Shown here: piece after piece, positions 41,084-53,900 of the stretch
Layout of the letters: each line of letters starts with the position of its first letter
How positions within the stretch are numbered: the stretch's first letter is position 1
Assembly (NCBI GenBank): GCA_030762175.1
Contig: CM060833.1
Location: forward strand, 161,574,001 to 161,638,000
Direction of reading: 5' to 3'
Source of the DNA: Metallyticus violacea
Taxonomy: Eukaryota > Arthropoda > Insecta > Mantodea > Metallyticidae
Length of the DNA: 64,000 bases
Made by a program: the position numbers and the translations under genes
The notes under the pieces: generated by a model
Told to the model about the DNA's origin: nothing
Database searches by the model: none
What the model saw: the letters and a program-made list of their open reading frames with translations, nothing else

Positions 41084-41907
41084 GTAATTTTACTATTGAG
41101 GTACCACAGGCAGTGGACACTGATGATGCATAAGTTTGGCATTTGCCATTTATGAGGACAGAGGAAAACCTGGAAAAAACTTCAGTCAGGTAGGACGGTC
41201 CCAGCAGGATTCAAACCCCAGACCTGCTGCTCACGAGTTCACGCCTTAACAACCTCGGCCACCTGTTAAATTCTCTATGAATTGCCTACCCACTGCACTA
41301 CCTAATTCTGTTTTACATATGTGTCATATACAAATATTCTTTGTTCTAGTGTTACCTTGTGTGATGTCACTTATATTCAACTGACATTATGCATAAAAAT
41401 AAATTAAAAGAAGGAAGGTTACAGATCAATAATATCAAGGATTTTATTCAGTAAATTTTATTGCAGCCCATGCACATTGTCAGCAAATGGCTAACTGAGA
41501 TGCATGTTATTTCTTGTTTGTGTTTGCATACATGCAATGTGCAATCTCTCTTTCTCTGGGTGAGATGGTTGAGTTTCACTACCAGGAAGTTTATTACAAG
41601 TATCATGCAGAAGATTATTAAACTTTAACTCAAAGGATATTACCAGCCAAATAATTTCCTAATCAATTGTGCCATTATTAATTATTATGCAATGATTCTC
41701 AGCTCTTTTGTAACAAATCAGAACATTTATTTAAGTGAGGAATAACTTTTTATAAAAGAACATGATTTTAAAATTAAAGAAATTCAATGGCAATTACATA
41801 AAAAAAAAAAAAAGATTATCAGTAATAATTACAATATATAAACCAGAAATGAAATGCTACTTGTGGACAAAGTCTGTGTCCCTAATTATCCCTGTGTTGT
41901 GTAAAAT

Positions 41908-41958
<51 letters not shown>

Positions 41959-44900
41959 AGAGCTAGAACAATGAGCTTATCTATAAAAGGAAGTCAAAAG
42001 GAAAAGGGAGAAAGTACAATGCTGACATCTAAAAATAAAAATACAGTTATTTTTAAAATTCAATTTGGACCTAAATTCATATCATTATGGAAAAGTTCAT
42101 GCAATTTTTATATTTTAGTTGGCATGAGAATGAATTTTACTGTTTGTTCAATTAGCACCAATTTTGATGAAACTATTACATTTCTACTTTCTAATTAGTT
42201 ACAATTAAATTAATTAGATTTACAATAATATATCCTGAAATGATATTCTGAACTGATCTAATTTAAGAGATATTATCAACCTTTGTGCGGAGAAGTAATT
42301 CTGGTGCACGGTACCAAAGTGTGACGACAATGGGCGTATATGGTTTTAAAGGTGAACCATACTCTCTAGCCAACCCAAAATCACCAACTTTAAGTATCCC
42401 TTTATGGCTGAGCAAGAGATTAGAAGTCTTTAAATCTCTATGCAATATCCAGTTATCATGAAGATGGGCCACAGCACGAAGAAGTTGTTGCATCAGACAT
42501 TTAACTTCGCCTGCAAAAAAGATAATACAAGATAATATTTATGGGCAGAGTAGTATATGGTAAATACACTCCCTTTCAAGTAACTTATTTGCTTGACCAG
42601 TTGGCATGATGTTAAAAGTAGCTCCTCAAAAAATATTTATGTGACAATTCTTTTATCGATGTGCACTATTGTTTGTGAAGAGTGCTACATAATGAAGGAA
42701 TTATATAAATATAATGAAATTTATATCACATACTACTGATAATGACAACTTAAGTGATTAAAGGTTTCAGACCAATACAACAAATGGATGGGGGGATATA
42801 TCATGACATTTGAATCCAAAAGGCTTTGGATATTTTTCTGGGGAACTGCCTGGGCTGCTGAAGGATTTGAATGGGTTACTTGTTGAGTGACCATTCTCCA
42901 GGTATTTTTAATATGCAACATGTCTAGCAAACATGCAAACCAAAGAAGAAAAGATATCTTCATGCTGCAAAGAAGACTTGAACATTCTTGGTAAAATGTA
43001 GCATCAGGAGTGGGATGAAGAAAGGATATTCACCACTTCTACCTTTACAGCTCTGTTGTTGTAGCATGTGCTGTTAGAGATTCTCTCTAATTTGTAGCAG
43101 TTGAGATAGCAAATGCTCTTCATCATACCAGCCATCAGCCAGTATCAATGCATGCTGGGTGACAGTGCTTACTATAATATCATCTAACAAGTATGAGCCA
43201 AACACTGTAATCAAAGTTAAAGCAGGACTTGTTAAAAACACCTTCAGCTGTTTGTTTTCACATGCTCATTGTATCCTGAGGTGTTTTACAGTTAAGGGAC
43301 AAGAGAATCTGTTGCAAAGAAATGCATACAGCAAAGTTTTTTGCTAAGCAGATGATGTCGAATTACATATTTTGCTGCTTCACCATAGTGCTAACTTTTG
43401 TAATGAAGTTGGATGGTTTGTCACTAATATGTGGGAGAGATATCTATCATTCCATGGTGTTGTTGCATTTTTTGCCAGATTTTCAATGCCTCTGGTTCTC
43501 TTCAGTCCACTTTCTACTGCCATGCTCCAAAGGAATTGTAATACTGGGATATGAAAATCCATCTTAATGAAGACAGATTATTTTTCTTGTTTGAACTATG
43601 TCATTACTTTACATTGTCTTGTTCATTTTGATGTTGACGGGGCATAATAACTCTTGGTGAAATGTTTACTGCTTGCTGAACATTATACAATGTTTATGTG
43701 ACTTTTCAATAGCTCTCTATCTGTATGTCTATCATGACAGTTCAGGACACTATGACTCAGGCATTATAATTCTAATAATTTACACATCATATCTTGCTTT
43801 GCATTTGTTATAAGTTTTACTTACTTACCACAATTTCTTCATTTGTTGCAATCTTCATTAACAATAATACATATATTTTGGCAATGTTATACAAAAGTTA
43901 AAGAAAAAGTCAATTGCCAAAGCTGGAGAGATGTAACACATGGTGATAAAGGAGAATGTTTTGACGAGCTGAACATAAGTGGATTGAATATTCCATCTAA
44001 TATTCAGGCATGATGGAATTACAAATTATTCCATTATTCTTAATTAAATTGTGTGTGAACTGTGAAACATGTTCTGTATAATTCAATGGTAAGTGGAACA
44101 TAAGAGTATTAAAATCGAATTACTGTCTAATTAAGAATAAATTAATTACTTCACTGTATTATTTCCAACACGAAAGTTAATTTAAATTTATTCCATTATG
44201 TAAACATATTAGTAAAGTGGGTGCAAGGTTTCCACAGCCTGTGTCATAAGTTTCTTGAACTTCTGATTTGAAACATGCACTTCTTCAGAAGTTCAAGACA
44301 CCTACATTAGTAAAGAGTTAATAACCTTTTTAAAGGAAGAAAATCAATAGAAATTACTAATGTTTTTAGCATATAGAGGTATATCTAATATCCCAATATG
44401 GAACATAATGAGAAAGATGTGTGTCTATGTGTAAGTGTGTGAGAGAACTGCTTTTATCTATGTCTCCAATCTATCCAACATTTTGTTAAAATAATTATTG
44501 TAAAAAAATTATACTATGTATCCCTTTCAACAATTTGCTAGCTCTGGGATTGTTAATGCCAGATTTGAAATGCTAATTGGAACCAGTAAAGTGAAGCTAA
44601 TCATAATTAAGATCATTGTATGATTGAGTCAAGCTATCCACTCTTATTGGTTCCACTTACTTGTTTTAATATAGTGCATGATTCGGAGATCATTGTCTGC
44701 ATCATTAGCTAACCTTCCACTGCTGGATAATTAATTATGTTTTGGGTATGTATATTCTACTCTTGTGTAGGTGTGATGAACTTAAAGTTTATGTTTTCAT
44801 TTCTGAAAGTATTGAAGTTTGTTAATCTGTCTCTGTATTTATAAATTTACATTTTCTCCTAAGTTGCTAACTATGCAGGTCATTGTACTGATTTTAATAA

Positions 44901-47900
44901 TTTTGTTTTTTACTATGTCATGGTTTTCTGTAGAGAAATGATATGCTACCATTGATTTCTCCATTTGTTTGTATTTTATGTGCCTAAAATGTTCTTTTAA
45001 CTGTGTGCCTATGTTTCTCTTTGTTTTCCAATATAGACTTTTTCACATTCTGCACATCTTATTTGGTAAATACTTGCTATTTGCTCTGGTAGAATGTTAT
45101 TAATATTATCATTCAGGAGATTTTTTAACATTAAATATGTTTATAGGTGTCAATCTGATATCAAAATCTTTTGAAATTTTTGCATATATCAATAGGTGAA
45201 ATGTGATTTTTTTTAAAAATTATCTATCTTTTTCTGCTGAGAGCATTGTTTCTTTAATAAGTTTCTGCCTCTTGAGCTTCTTTACTTTTTTGTGTACTAG
45301 TTCTTTGATAATCCATTTTCACTGTTTTTCTATTTGCTTGTATTCTTTAGAGTATTCTTCCTTGCTAATTTGTCGGTAACTAGCCTGTGTTAACACTGTT
45401 GATCACTGCATATTTATGTGCTGTTTATGTGCTTTGGGGTTATATCCATCAGCTTTGATGTGATTGTCTGCATTTTTTTTGCAATTATTTGTCTGCAATT
45501 ATTTCTGTAGATTCCAAATTCCAGGTTCCCTTATGATTTATTACTTTTGTGAATGGTAACATGTTATCTGTTTCTGTTTCATATGTGAACGATATGCTTT
45601 AATCTTTATATTCAGAAGTTTTATGGAATCATCAATGTGTTTTTTTTTTTAAATGTGGCAAATATATCATTAATATATTTGTACCAGATTTTAAATATGT
45701 ATGGAAATGCTGAATTTGTGTGTTTCAAATCTGCTCATGAAGAGGTAGGTTAAAATTATAATAGAATTTGCCCTTGAATGAAAAATAGGATTGGATTATG
45801 CAAATTTTAGTGAGTTTTACATATTCCTTATATTTGCATTATTAATTCCACTTGTTCTTGTCAATCATGTAGATAAGTTAAAAGTTTATCTTTAGGTATG
45901 CTTGGAAATAGCGATTCTACGTTGAAAGATATTAATGTGTCAAAAGCAATTTTATATGCTTATGTTCTTAATTATCAAATCAACTCACTGTTGAATTATG
46001 CAAAATTAGTTTCGCATAATTCAACAGTAAGTGGAGCATTAGATTATCAAATTGACTCACTAGATAATTAAGAACATAATAGTCGCTTCACTGTAATCAT
46101 TCCGACACGTTATTAAATATTATATTTATATCCTTAATTTTTTCTGCTAGCTGAAATGATTGTTAATGCTCCAGCTTTGAAATTTTGGTAGTGTTCTGAA
46201 TCTTATTAGCTAGCCATTATGCTAAATAGTACAAAGGTGTGTTGATATTGTTAATGATGGGTCACATATATTACCAGTCTTGTGAATTTTAGGTAAACAG
46301 TATATTTTCACTATTGTTTGGCTGTTGTTTTATTTTGCATTGTGTTTCTTTTGGGATAACTGTACATATTTTTAGAGCATCATTGACTGAATTAATACAT
46401 CCAGGGTTTGATTGGACATGTAAAAATTCTTTCTTATTTAGCAAATCTTGCATCCTTATAGTATAATCTTCTTTATCTAATATCTAATTCTGTTCTGTTC
46501 CCTTTTCTTTTATCAAAGAAAAAAGGTTTCATAAATTTTATTAAAAACTAAAAACAGCATGTGACAACAAAATGTATATTGATAAATTCTTCAAAAAGGA
46601 GAAAGAGGGGATGCATGGTTATGTTTAAAAGTGTGGAGCTTTAGAGGCCTCTGGGGATCCGGAAATGTACCCCATTTGCAGGGATTTAAAGGATATGATA
46701 CACATGATGGTGTCAAGGAAAAGAAAGATGGAGAAAAGAATTGATACAGAATAGAAACTTAGGGTTAGGACAGTTCTAGCAATAAGAAGAATATTTGAAG
46801 ATCAATATCAGGTAAGAGGCCAGGGGAGTTTCTATAAAGCGAAGAAGAAGAAGAAGAAGAAGAAGAAGAAGAAGAAGAAGAAGAAGAAGAAGAAGAAGAA
46901 GAAGAAGAAGGAGGAGGAGGAGGAGGAGGAGGAGGAGGAGGAGGAGGAGGAGGAGGAGGAGGAGGAGGAGGAGTGGGAAAATGCAGTGAGTAAGAGTATT
47001 AGGTATTATATCAGCTGAAATGGAATAGTAGATGGTAGAATAGTTTTTACTTAATGAAACGTAATGGGTCTTACCTGATAAATGTATCTGTATCTTCACA
47101 ATGTTGTACACATACCTGGAATGAACACCTGTTTCTTTTGCTTCATTGTCTCCATAAGAGATTTCAGATCATGTTCCACATAGTCCATGACAATGAAGAT
47201 CTTATCCATGTTGCTGCCCACTACTATTTCCCTCACAGTTACAATATTTGGATGCTGAGCCTATAAAAGAAGACATATATATATTTTAATATTGAGATTT
47301 TCTGAGACATATCAACTTAAATCTTATAACAGATGCCAAAATCTTCCACCTTTATTAAAGTTAACCATTTAGGAGATAGCATTTAATTACTCTGCAAAAT
47401 GAAATAGCAATTCACTGCAAGAGATACATGATATTTTTTATAACTATAAACTGCTGCATAACCTATAAATTAAGAGGAATAAATTTATTGAGAAAAGAAA
47501 GAAAATAAAACCTCCCTTCTCTTCTGGATTGAAATAAATATTTGCTAAAGATGATTCAATAGGATCTTTAAGACTTTTTCAAAATTCAAAATTTTATGAA
47601 TCATTTAGCAGATTATTAAATGCCCATTACCAACTTTAACAGATATTATTAAATGTGTCTAAAATATGCATTTATTTCAACAATATGAAGCAAACTCATT
47701 ACAACAGTGCAAATACAATATACATAGATATAAAATATCATAAAGTACAAAACATACTTCACAAAATGTTTCCTAAAATCCAAAATTCCTAAAATCTAAA
47801 ATCCAAAAATATTAACATCAAAATGCATTGCATTCTGCTTTTAAGTGATATTTTTTATTAATATAGAGAGTGAGACATTTATAGTGTCGTGGCCATTTTC

Positions 47901-50900
47901 TTCTGAAACAAAAGGGAAAATCAAAAATGCTTCAAACAAAATTTTAAGTGCTTTTAGGGGAACTAAAATATCAATCTTATAGCTGTCTTCTTTGTCCAAT
48001 ATCACATCACCTACCACCCCTAGCTGATAGATGTACTACAACTGTTATACTGAAAATTTAATGCTCTTTCCATTCCTGGAAAAGAAAATGCACCATTCTA
48101 TTTGAAAAAATCAATTTGAGTTTGATATGCCATTCTCAATGTCATTTCAAAGATGTGTTAAGGTTGCTAGTTTAAGTTCCCCAAAGAGCATTTCAAATTT
48201 TATCAGAAGTACTTTTTGATTTTCTCCTGTTTCAGAGGAAAATGACTGCGACACTATAAATGCCTCACTCTGTATATCTAGAGAAAAATGAAATAATCTT
48301 CATCAGAAAAGTATTACTCAACACTTAACAGATGCTCAACACTTTTATAAAGCACACACAAACACAAAACATAATAAAAAATTCTACATTTCAGGTCAAG
48401 ATGCTTTTTTTCAAGAAGAAGCAGACCATTAAGAAAACTCAGTTATTATTTTCTTAACAGTCTGTTTCTTCTTGAAAAAGACTTTCACCTGAAATACAGA
48501 ATTTTAGTGTTTTTTGTGTGTTTTGCACATGCATAGCATGCATACAAGCACAAATATAAAATGCTAGTCAAGTTGCTGCATGCATAGAATGTACATTCTT
48601 CCAATATAAGGAGCAGAACGTACATTAATTTATCGTATCACAGGTTAACTACAATAATTAACAATTATGAAGTTTTAATTGTATGATAAGCTCACTGCAG
48701 AATTAATAAACCTGTAAATATCTTAAAAATTAAGTTATATGAATTTTTAATTGATGACTCAATTAAATTCATTCTATAAATGAATATTTTTAACTTCAAT
48801 TTAATAAACTTATTTTTTAGGGAAAATATACACATATTTCATGAATCTATATTGTATAATTTTTATATATTACTAGAATTATAAAGGCCTTTCATTTCAA
48901 AACTTCCCAGTTTTATATCTACCTATTTAATATAAATTAATTTAAACAAATAAGCATGCAAATCTAGATGTTTAAAACCCACTCACCCCAGCCAATCCCT
49001 ACATTTGATGTTTAAATTTTAAAGAGGATGCCCTTTTGTAATTGTATCACTGCTTGGCAACCTAAATTGTTATCATTGTTTGAATTTGAACAGAATAATG
49101 CTATTATAAAAATTAATTTAATGCAATAGTTGTGTTTTGATAATAAATTGTTTCAAAATGGCATATATCCCACAAGAAAGAACAAAATGTAAATGGATTA
49201 ATTATGATTTTTGATAGGCACTGTAAACTGTGCATTATTTGTACTTTCCATGCAAATACTGCAATGGGCCCCCAGTTGGATTAGTTTCATGACTGAGGCT
49301 TTTTCAGGGGTTTTTCCTCCGTTCTTTAGACAAATGTCCGGGAAACTTTGGCTATAAATCCCCTGAACTCAAATGAACTCTGATATATGTTATAGTCCTG
49401 GTCATGATATATTCCAATAGTTAAAATTAGAAAAATGTCATTTGGCCAGCTACTATCTATCATCCTTCAGCTGGAGCAATAGATCTTAAGATTTCAGTGT
49501 CAGTGTTGTTAAATAAATAAATATATATATGCAATAAACCTAAGTACAATTAAGAAGAGAGTGTCATCACATGCTTTTCATTGTTCCAGTTATTTAGAGG
49601 GAACAAAACACCATAGACTTTTTTTTTTGTATGAAAATGTTCAGATTCAGAGCAACAAGTAAACATTCTACTATGTATCCTTTTATGTCATCACTATATC
49701 AGTCCATAGTTGGGTACCACATTCTGCCAAACTTCTTGTGCCACAGCTTTCCAAACAAGTTGATGTTGAAAGCAAACTTCATGATTATTTATTTAGTTTA
49801 TTTATGGATGCTCTTTAACATCTCAGGTCATCAGCATCCCATTCTATTCAGGGCATGAAACGGCTGATAAATTTTGCTCAGAGGCCTCTTTTACAGGCTT
49901 GAGGTTCTTTATCATGCCGTAAATGTACGGCATATGCCAAAAAAAATCCATCGGTTCTGGCAGGGATTGAACCTGCAATCTTGGGTTTAAAAGGGAAGTA
50001 TGGTTACCACTACACCACTAGGATCAACTCTTCATGATGATGAATTGATGTTACATAATGAAGATGATATGCACAGCAAAGCCACTTTGACCACTACTAC
50101 TACTACTACTACTTGACCAGAGAAGACAAGTGCTTTCACTACATTGATTGTTTTCTATACTTCTACTATATTCTTCTACCAGAAAGGAATTAGAGATGGA
50201 AACAAACAGAAGAGAATTATGAGAGGGTGCAATACTTAATAGGCATATGGGGTTACAAATGTCTTATAGAGTCAAAAAAAGTAAGAATGGAGTGACAGAA
50301 TTGGAAATCAGACTTATAAAGCAGTATTGGACGAGGACAATAATAGAATATGGAAATTAGTGAAATGGGTATGGGGCAGAGGGAAGAAAGAAATGAATTT
50401 AATTGGACCAAAGAGATGGAGGGATTATTTTATGGAATTATTGGGAGGGAAAATTTTGTCAATAATACCAAAAATATTAGGGGAGTTTAATGATTATGTA
50501 AAATAATTAGACCAGGAAATAAAGCTAAATGAGGTAAATGAGCAGCTTACACAACTAAAAAATAATAAAGCTACTGGAAAGATGGCATACCAGGGGAATA
50601 TTGGAAGGCATGGTAGTTAAAATACATTATGAAATACTGGTATAAGATAGAATCAAGTGAAGATGGAGACATGGTCAAAGACTGTTTACAGATGCAAGGA
50701 AAAGATAAAGGGGGTAAAGGATGGTTGGCTGAACTAAAGGGAATAAATAATTCAAGAAGTTGGAATAGGTGAAGTGGAGAAAAAACAATTAAAAGGATTA
50801 TGGAATAAAGTGAAGAAAAGGATAGATGATATTGGAAAACAAGAAATATGAGTAGTTTACAAGATAAGAGTACCTTGAAACATTATAGGAAATTTAAGAA

Positions 50901-53900
50901 AGAATGGGTGCAGGAAAAATATGTAGATATTTGTAATGAAAGGGGAAGGGAGGGATTTGCTGGGGTAGAGCAGGTATATTTGGGTTAAGTGGATTAAAAG
51001 GAGAAAAGGAAGAATGTCCACTATGTGGAGAAATGGAGAAATATTTTCACTGTATAGTTGAATGTTTACATACTAAAGATTGAAGAAATGATGTATGGGT
51101 TAGGAAATGGGATAATTTACAGACAGAATTGGTGATGATAAAAATTTTGGATCATTAAACAAGGAGTTTTGAACAATTTGGTAAGTATATAGGGAAGGTA
51201 ATAGAGAAATGATGAAAAAAGTGCTTAAAGCACATCAGGGATGTATGTATGGAGAGAGGAAAGATGGGAGGGTGGGATCTAAAGCACATATACCATGGTG
51301 TTGAGTGTGTAGGATCCCAGAAATGTGAGAACAATGGGAAAAAAAATGTACAAGTATTGTTTAATTTGTGAACTGTAATAGTAAATATTCTACCACCTGG
51401 TTCATATTGATGAACTCAAGATTTTTTCCTGTTATGATTCAATGAAGTAAAGCTGATTATTTATGAATATGATAGTCCAAGTGTTCCTGGCAAATCATCT
51501 GCAATAGCTGTCGGTCCTGGTAGTATAGCTGTAACCATACTTGCCTCCTAAACCCAAGATCGCAGGTTCAATCCCAGCCAGGATTGATGTATTTTCTCAG
51601 GCGTAAAAATCCTAAGTATGGCTTCCTTCGGAAAGAAAATAAAGCCATAGGTCCCATGTCATAGATTTATGGCATGTAAAATAACCTGAAGCCCATAAGA
51701 AGAGGCTCTGAGAAAAATTTATAGGCCATTTCACGCCCTGAATTGGATGGGATATTGATGACCTAAGACGTTAAAGAGTTCGTAAATATATCAAATTTAC
51801 CATAGCTGCCTTCAGACTTACCCGCAGTATACTTTTCTATATCTAAGGTATCATGGATATGGATAATGTTCTATAAAGAGCTGTAACTCATGTTGAATTC
51901 AATTCAGTTTTAATAGATTTGCTGCTCACATACTTTTTACTTTCTCATTTGCAGTACAAAATGGTTTCCCACTCTGGTGCTTATAACTGACATTGTCTTC
52001 AGTTTTTAGATTTCTCCCTTTATTCACACTTTCCCCAAATCAAACAACTGTCTCTATACTGAACATATTCCAGATTTGAAATACTAATTGGAACTTGTAC
52101 ATTGAAGCTAACCGTATAATTAAGATCATTGTATGATTGAGCCAACTACACACTCACAGTTAGCTCATGATGCGGACAATTGTCTGTGAAAATAGCACTA
52201 AATTTAAACAAGTGGAGCCAATAAGAGTGTGTAGTTCAACTCAATCATACAATGATCTTAATTACGTAATTCTGATATTTAATGACTTTCCCTAGTAAAT
52301 ACAACATAAGAATTTACAAACCTTTAGCAAGGTGTTTATTTCTCTTAAGGAAGTGATAGGAAAACCTTCTTTTTCCTTTTCCATTTTCAACCTTTTTAAG
52401 GCCACAACCTCATCTGTCCGTTTATCTCTTGCTCGATAAACAACACCATATGTCCCTTCCTCTATCCTGGAAAACAAATATTCTATTAAACAAAATTCTA
52501 TTTTCATGACAATGGCAAAAGAGATGGACGATTGTTTAAGATTAGCACATTTGGGATGATTATTTAGAAACATTTATAAACAAAATGCATTTTGACATGA
52601 CTTTGCTAATGATAAAATGTTCAAACAAAATTATGGTTATTAATTCTTTAAACCGCTTATTACACAATCTGTTAATCATTCTCTCATTTGAGTATGTACT
52701 TATAATTGAATTTTCCAATGTTAAAAGGAACTAATTACAAATGTATCACTTTTCAGGAGAGCAAAAAAACCAGCCATTATGTGCGTAATCTTTGCAACAA
52801 ATTATTCTTTGTGGTGTTGTTACGGGCCCATTACACACATATGTAGACTACCTGACATAATGAAAAAACCTAAATGTTTCCAATTTATAAAAAAATTGTA
52901 AAACTTGACTTGGTTCCTTTTAACATAGTGTCAAATAATAAAGGAAGTTAAGTTAATTTTATTATAACTTCAACTTATGTATTCACTTTTTTACACTTTA
53001 CTCCATTCACTTACACCAAAGTAAGACACGTTTCGGGAGAATGTTAATAGTAATTTTGTATCATGAACTTATTGAAAATTGAATGCTTCACACAAATATA
53101 TATTGCTAGGAATATTACTTTAAAAAGACAAGTGATATAACAAAATGCAAATAATAGCTGTACATATTCTGTCCATTATAAGAAGTTTTGTTTTCCTGCT
53201 CAAGTTCTATTAACTGCTTGGGAACCTGCACCTGAGTTGCTTTTTGGGCCAAGACAATATTTCATCATAAAATTCCTTTGAATCCAAAGTGAGATACTGA
53301 GTGCATTGATTTTTTCTAGGTCTTGAACCTTTCGAGCATTGATAGGCACTTTACCAGAATATGCCTTAGGAATATAGTACATATTCACAACAAATAGACT
53401 GCCTGATGTGCCTCAGTAGTAAAAACAGGTGCTAAACACCATTCAAAAAACAAACAAACAAACAAAAAAAAAACAACAGATAGATGCTTGTGTGCAAGGG
53501 AAAATGTATGTTGTATATTACTATCCATGGTTTGGCCTTTACTATGCCTATTGGTTAGCATCAAAAGCAAACTCCTTAAAAGAAATATGTCCAAACTGCA
53601 TTTTTTGACCATGGGGTAGACTTTTGTTTCATCAGAGACAACAGCCCTCTTAGTAGGACACCAGTTGATGAAATCTAGAACATCATCAGAGGTGACAGCT
53701 TTTATTTGGACATTTCTTGTTGAATTGGCTAGACCTTCTGCATAGTCTTTAAGGATATATATTCTATCTAACTGTTTAAGATTCTTCTCAAAAACACCAA
53801 ACATCCAATCGCATTGTAGGAAAGAATGCCCTAGTTCAGGGAAGTGGTGAGTTGCTTTCTTAAGATGGTCTAAATCAACAAGGTAAAGACACATTTTTAT

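Noticed and set aside
41762..41974. 70-codon ORF ending in poly-Lys
   Set aside because: It runs through a 39-base A tract; no domain is present.
43159..43567. Overlapping ORFs on both strands as a nested gene
   Set aside because: No recognisable domain; open frames on both strands suggest chance or old repeat sequence.
46776..47111. 111-codon minus-strand ORF with a long Leu run
   Set aside because: It is the translation of the (GAA)n(GGA)n microsatellite on the other strand, with no coding support.
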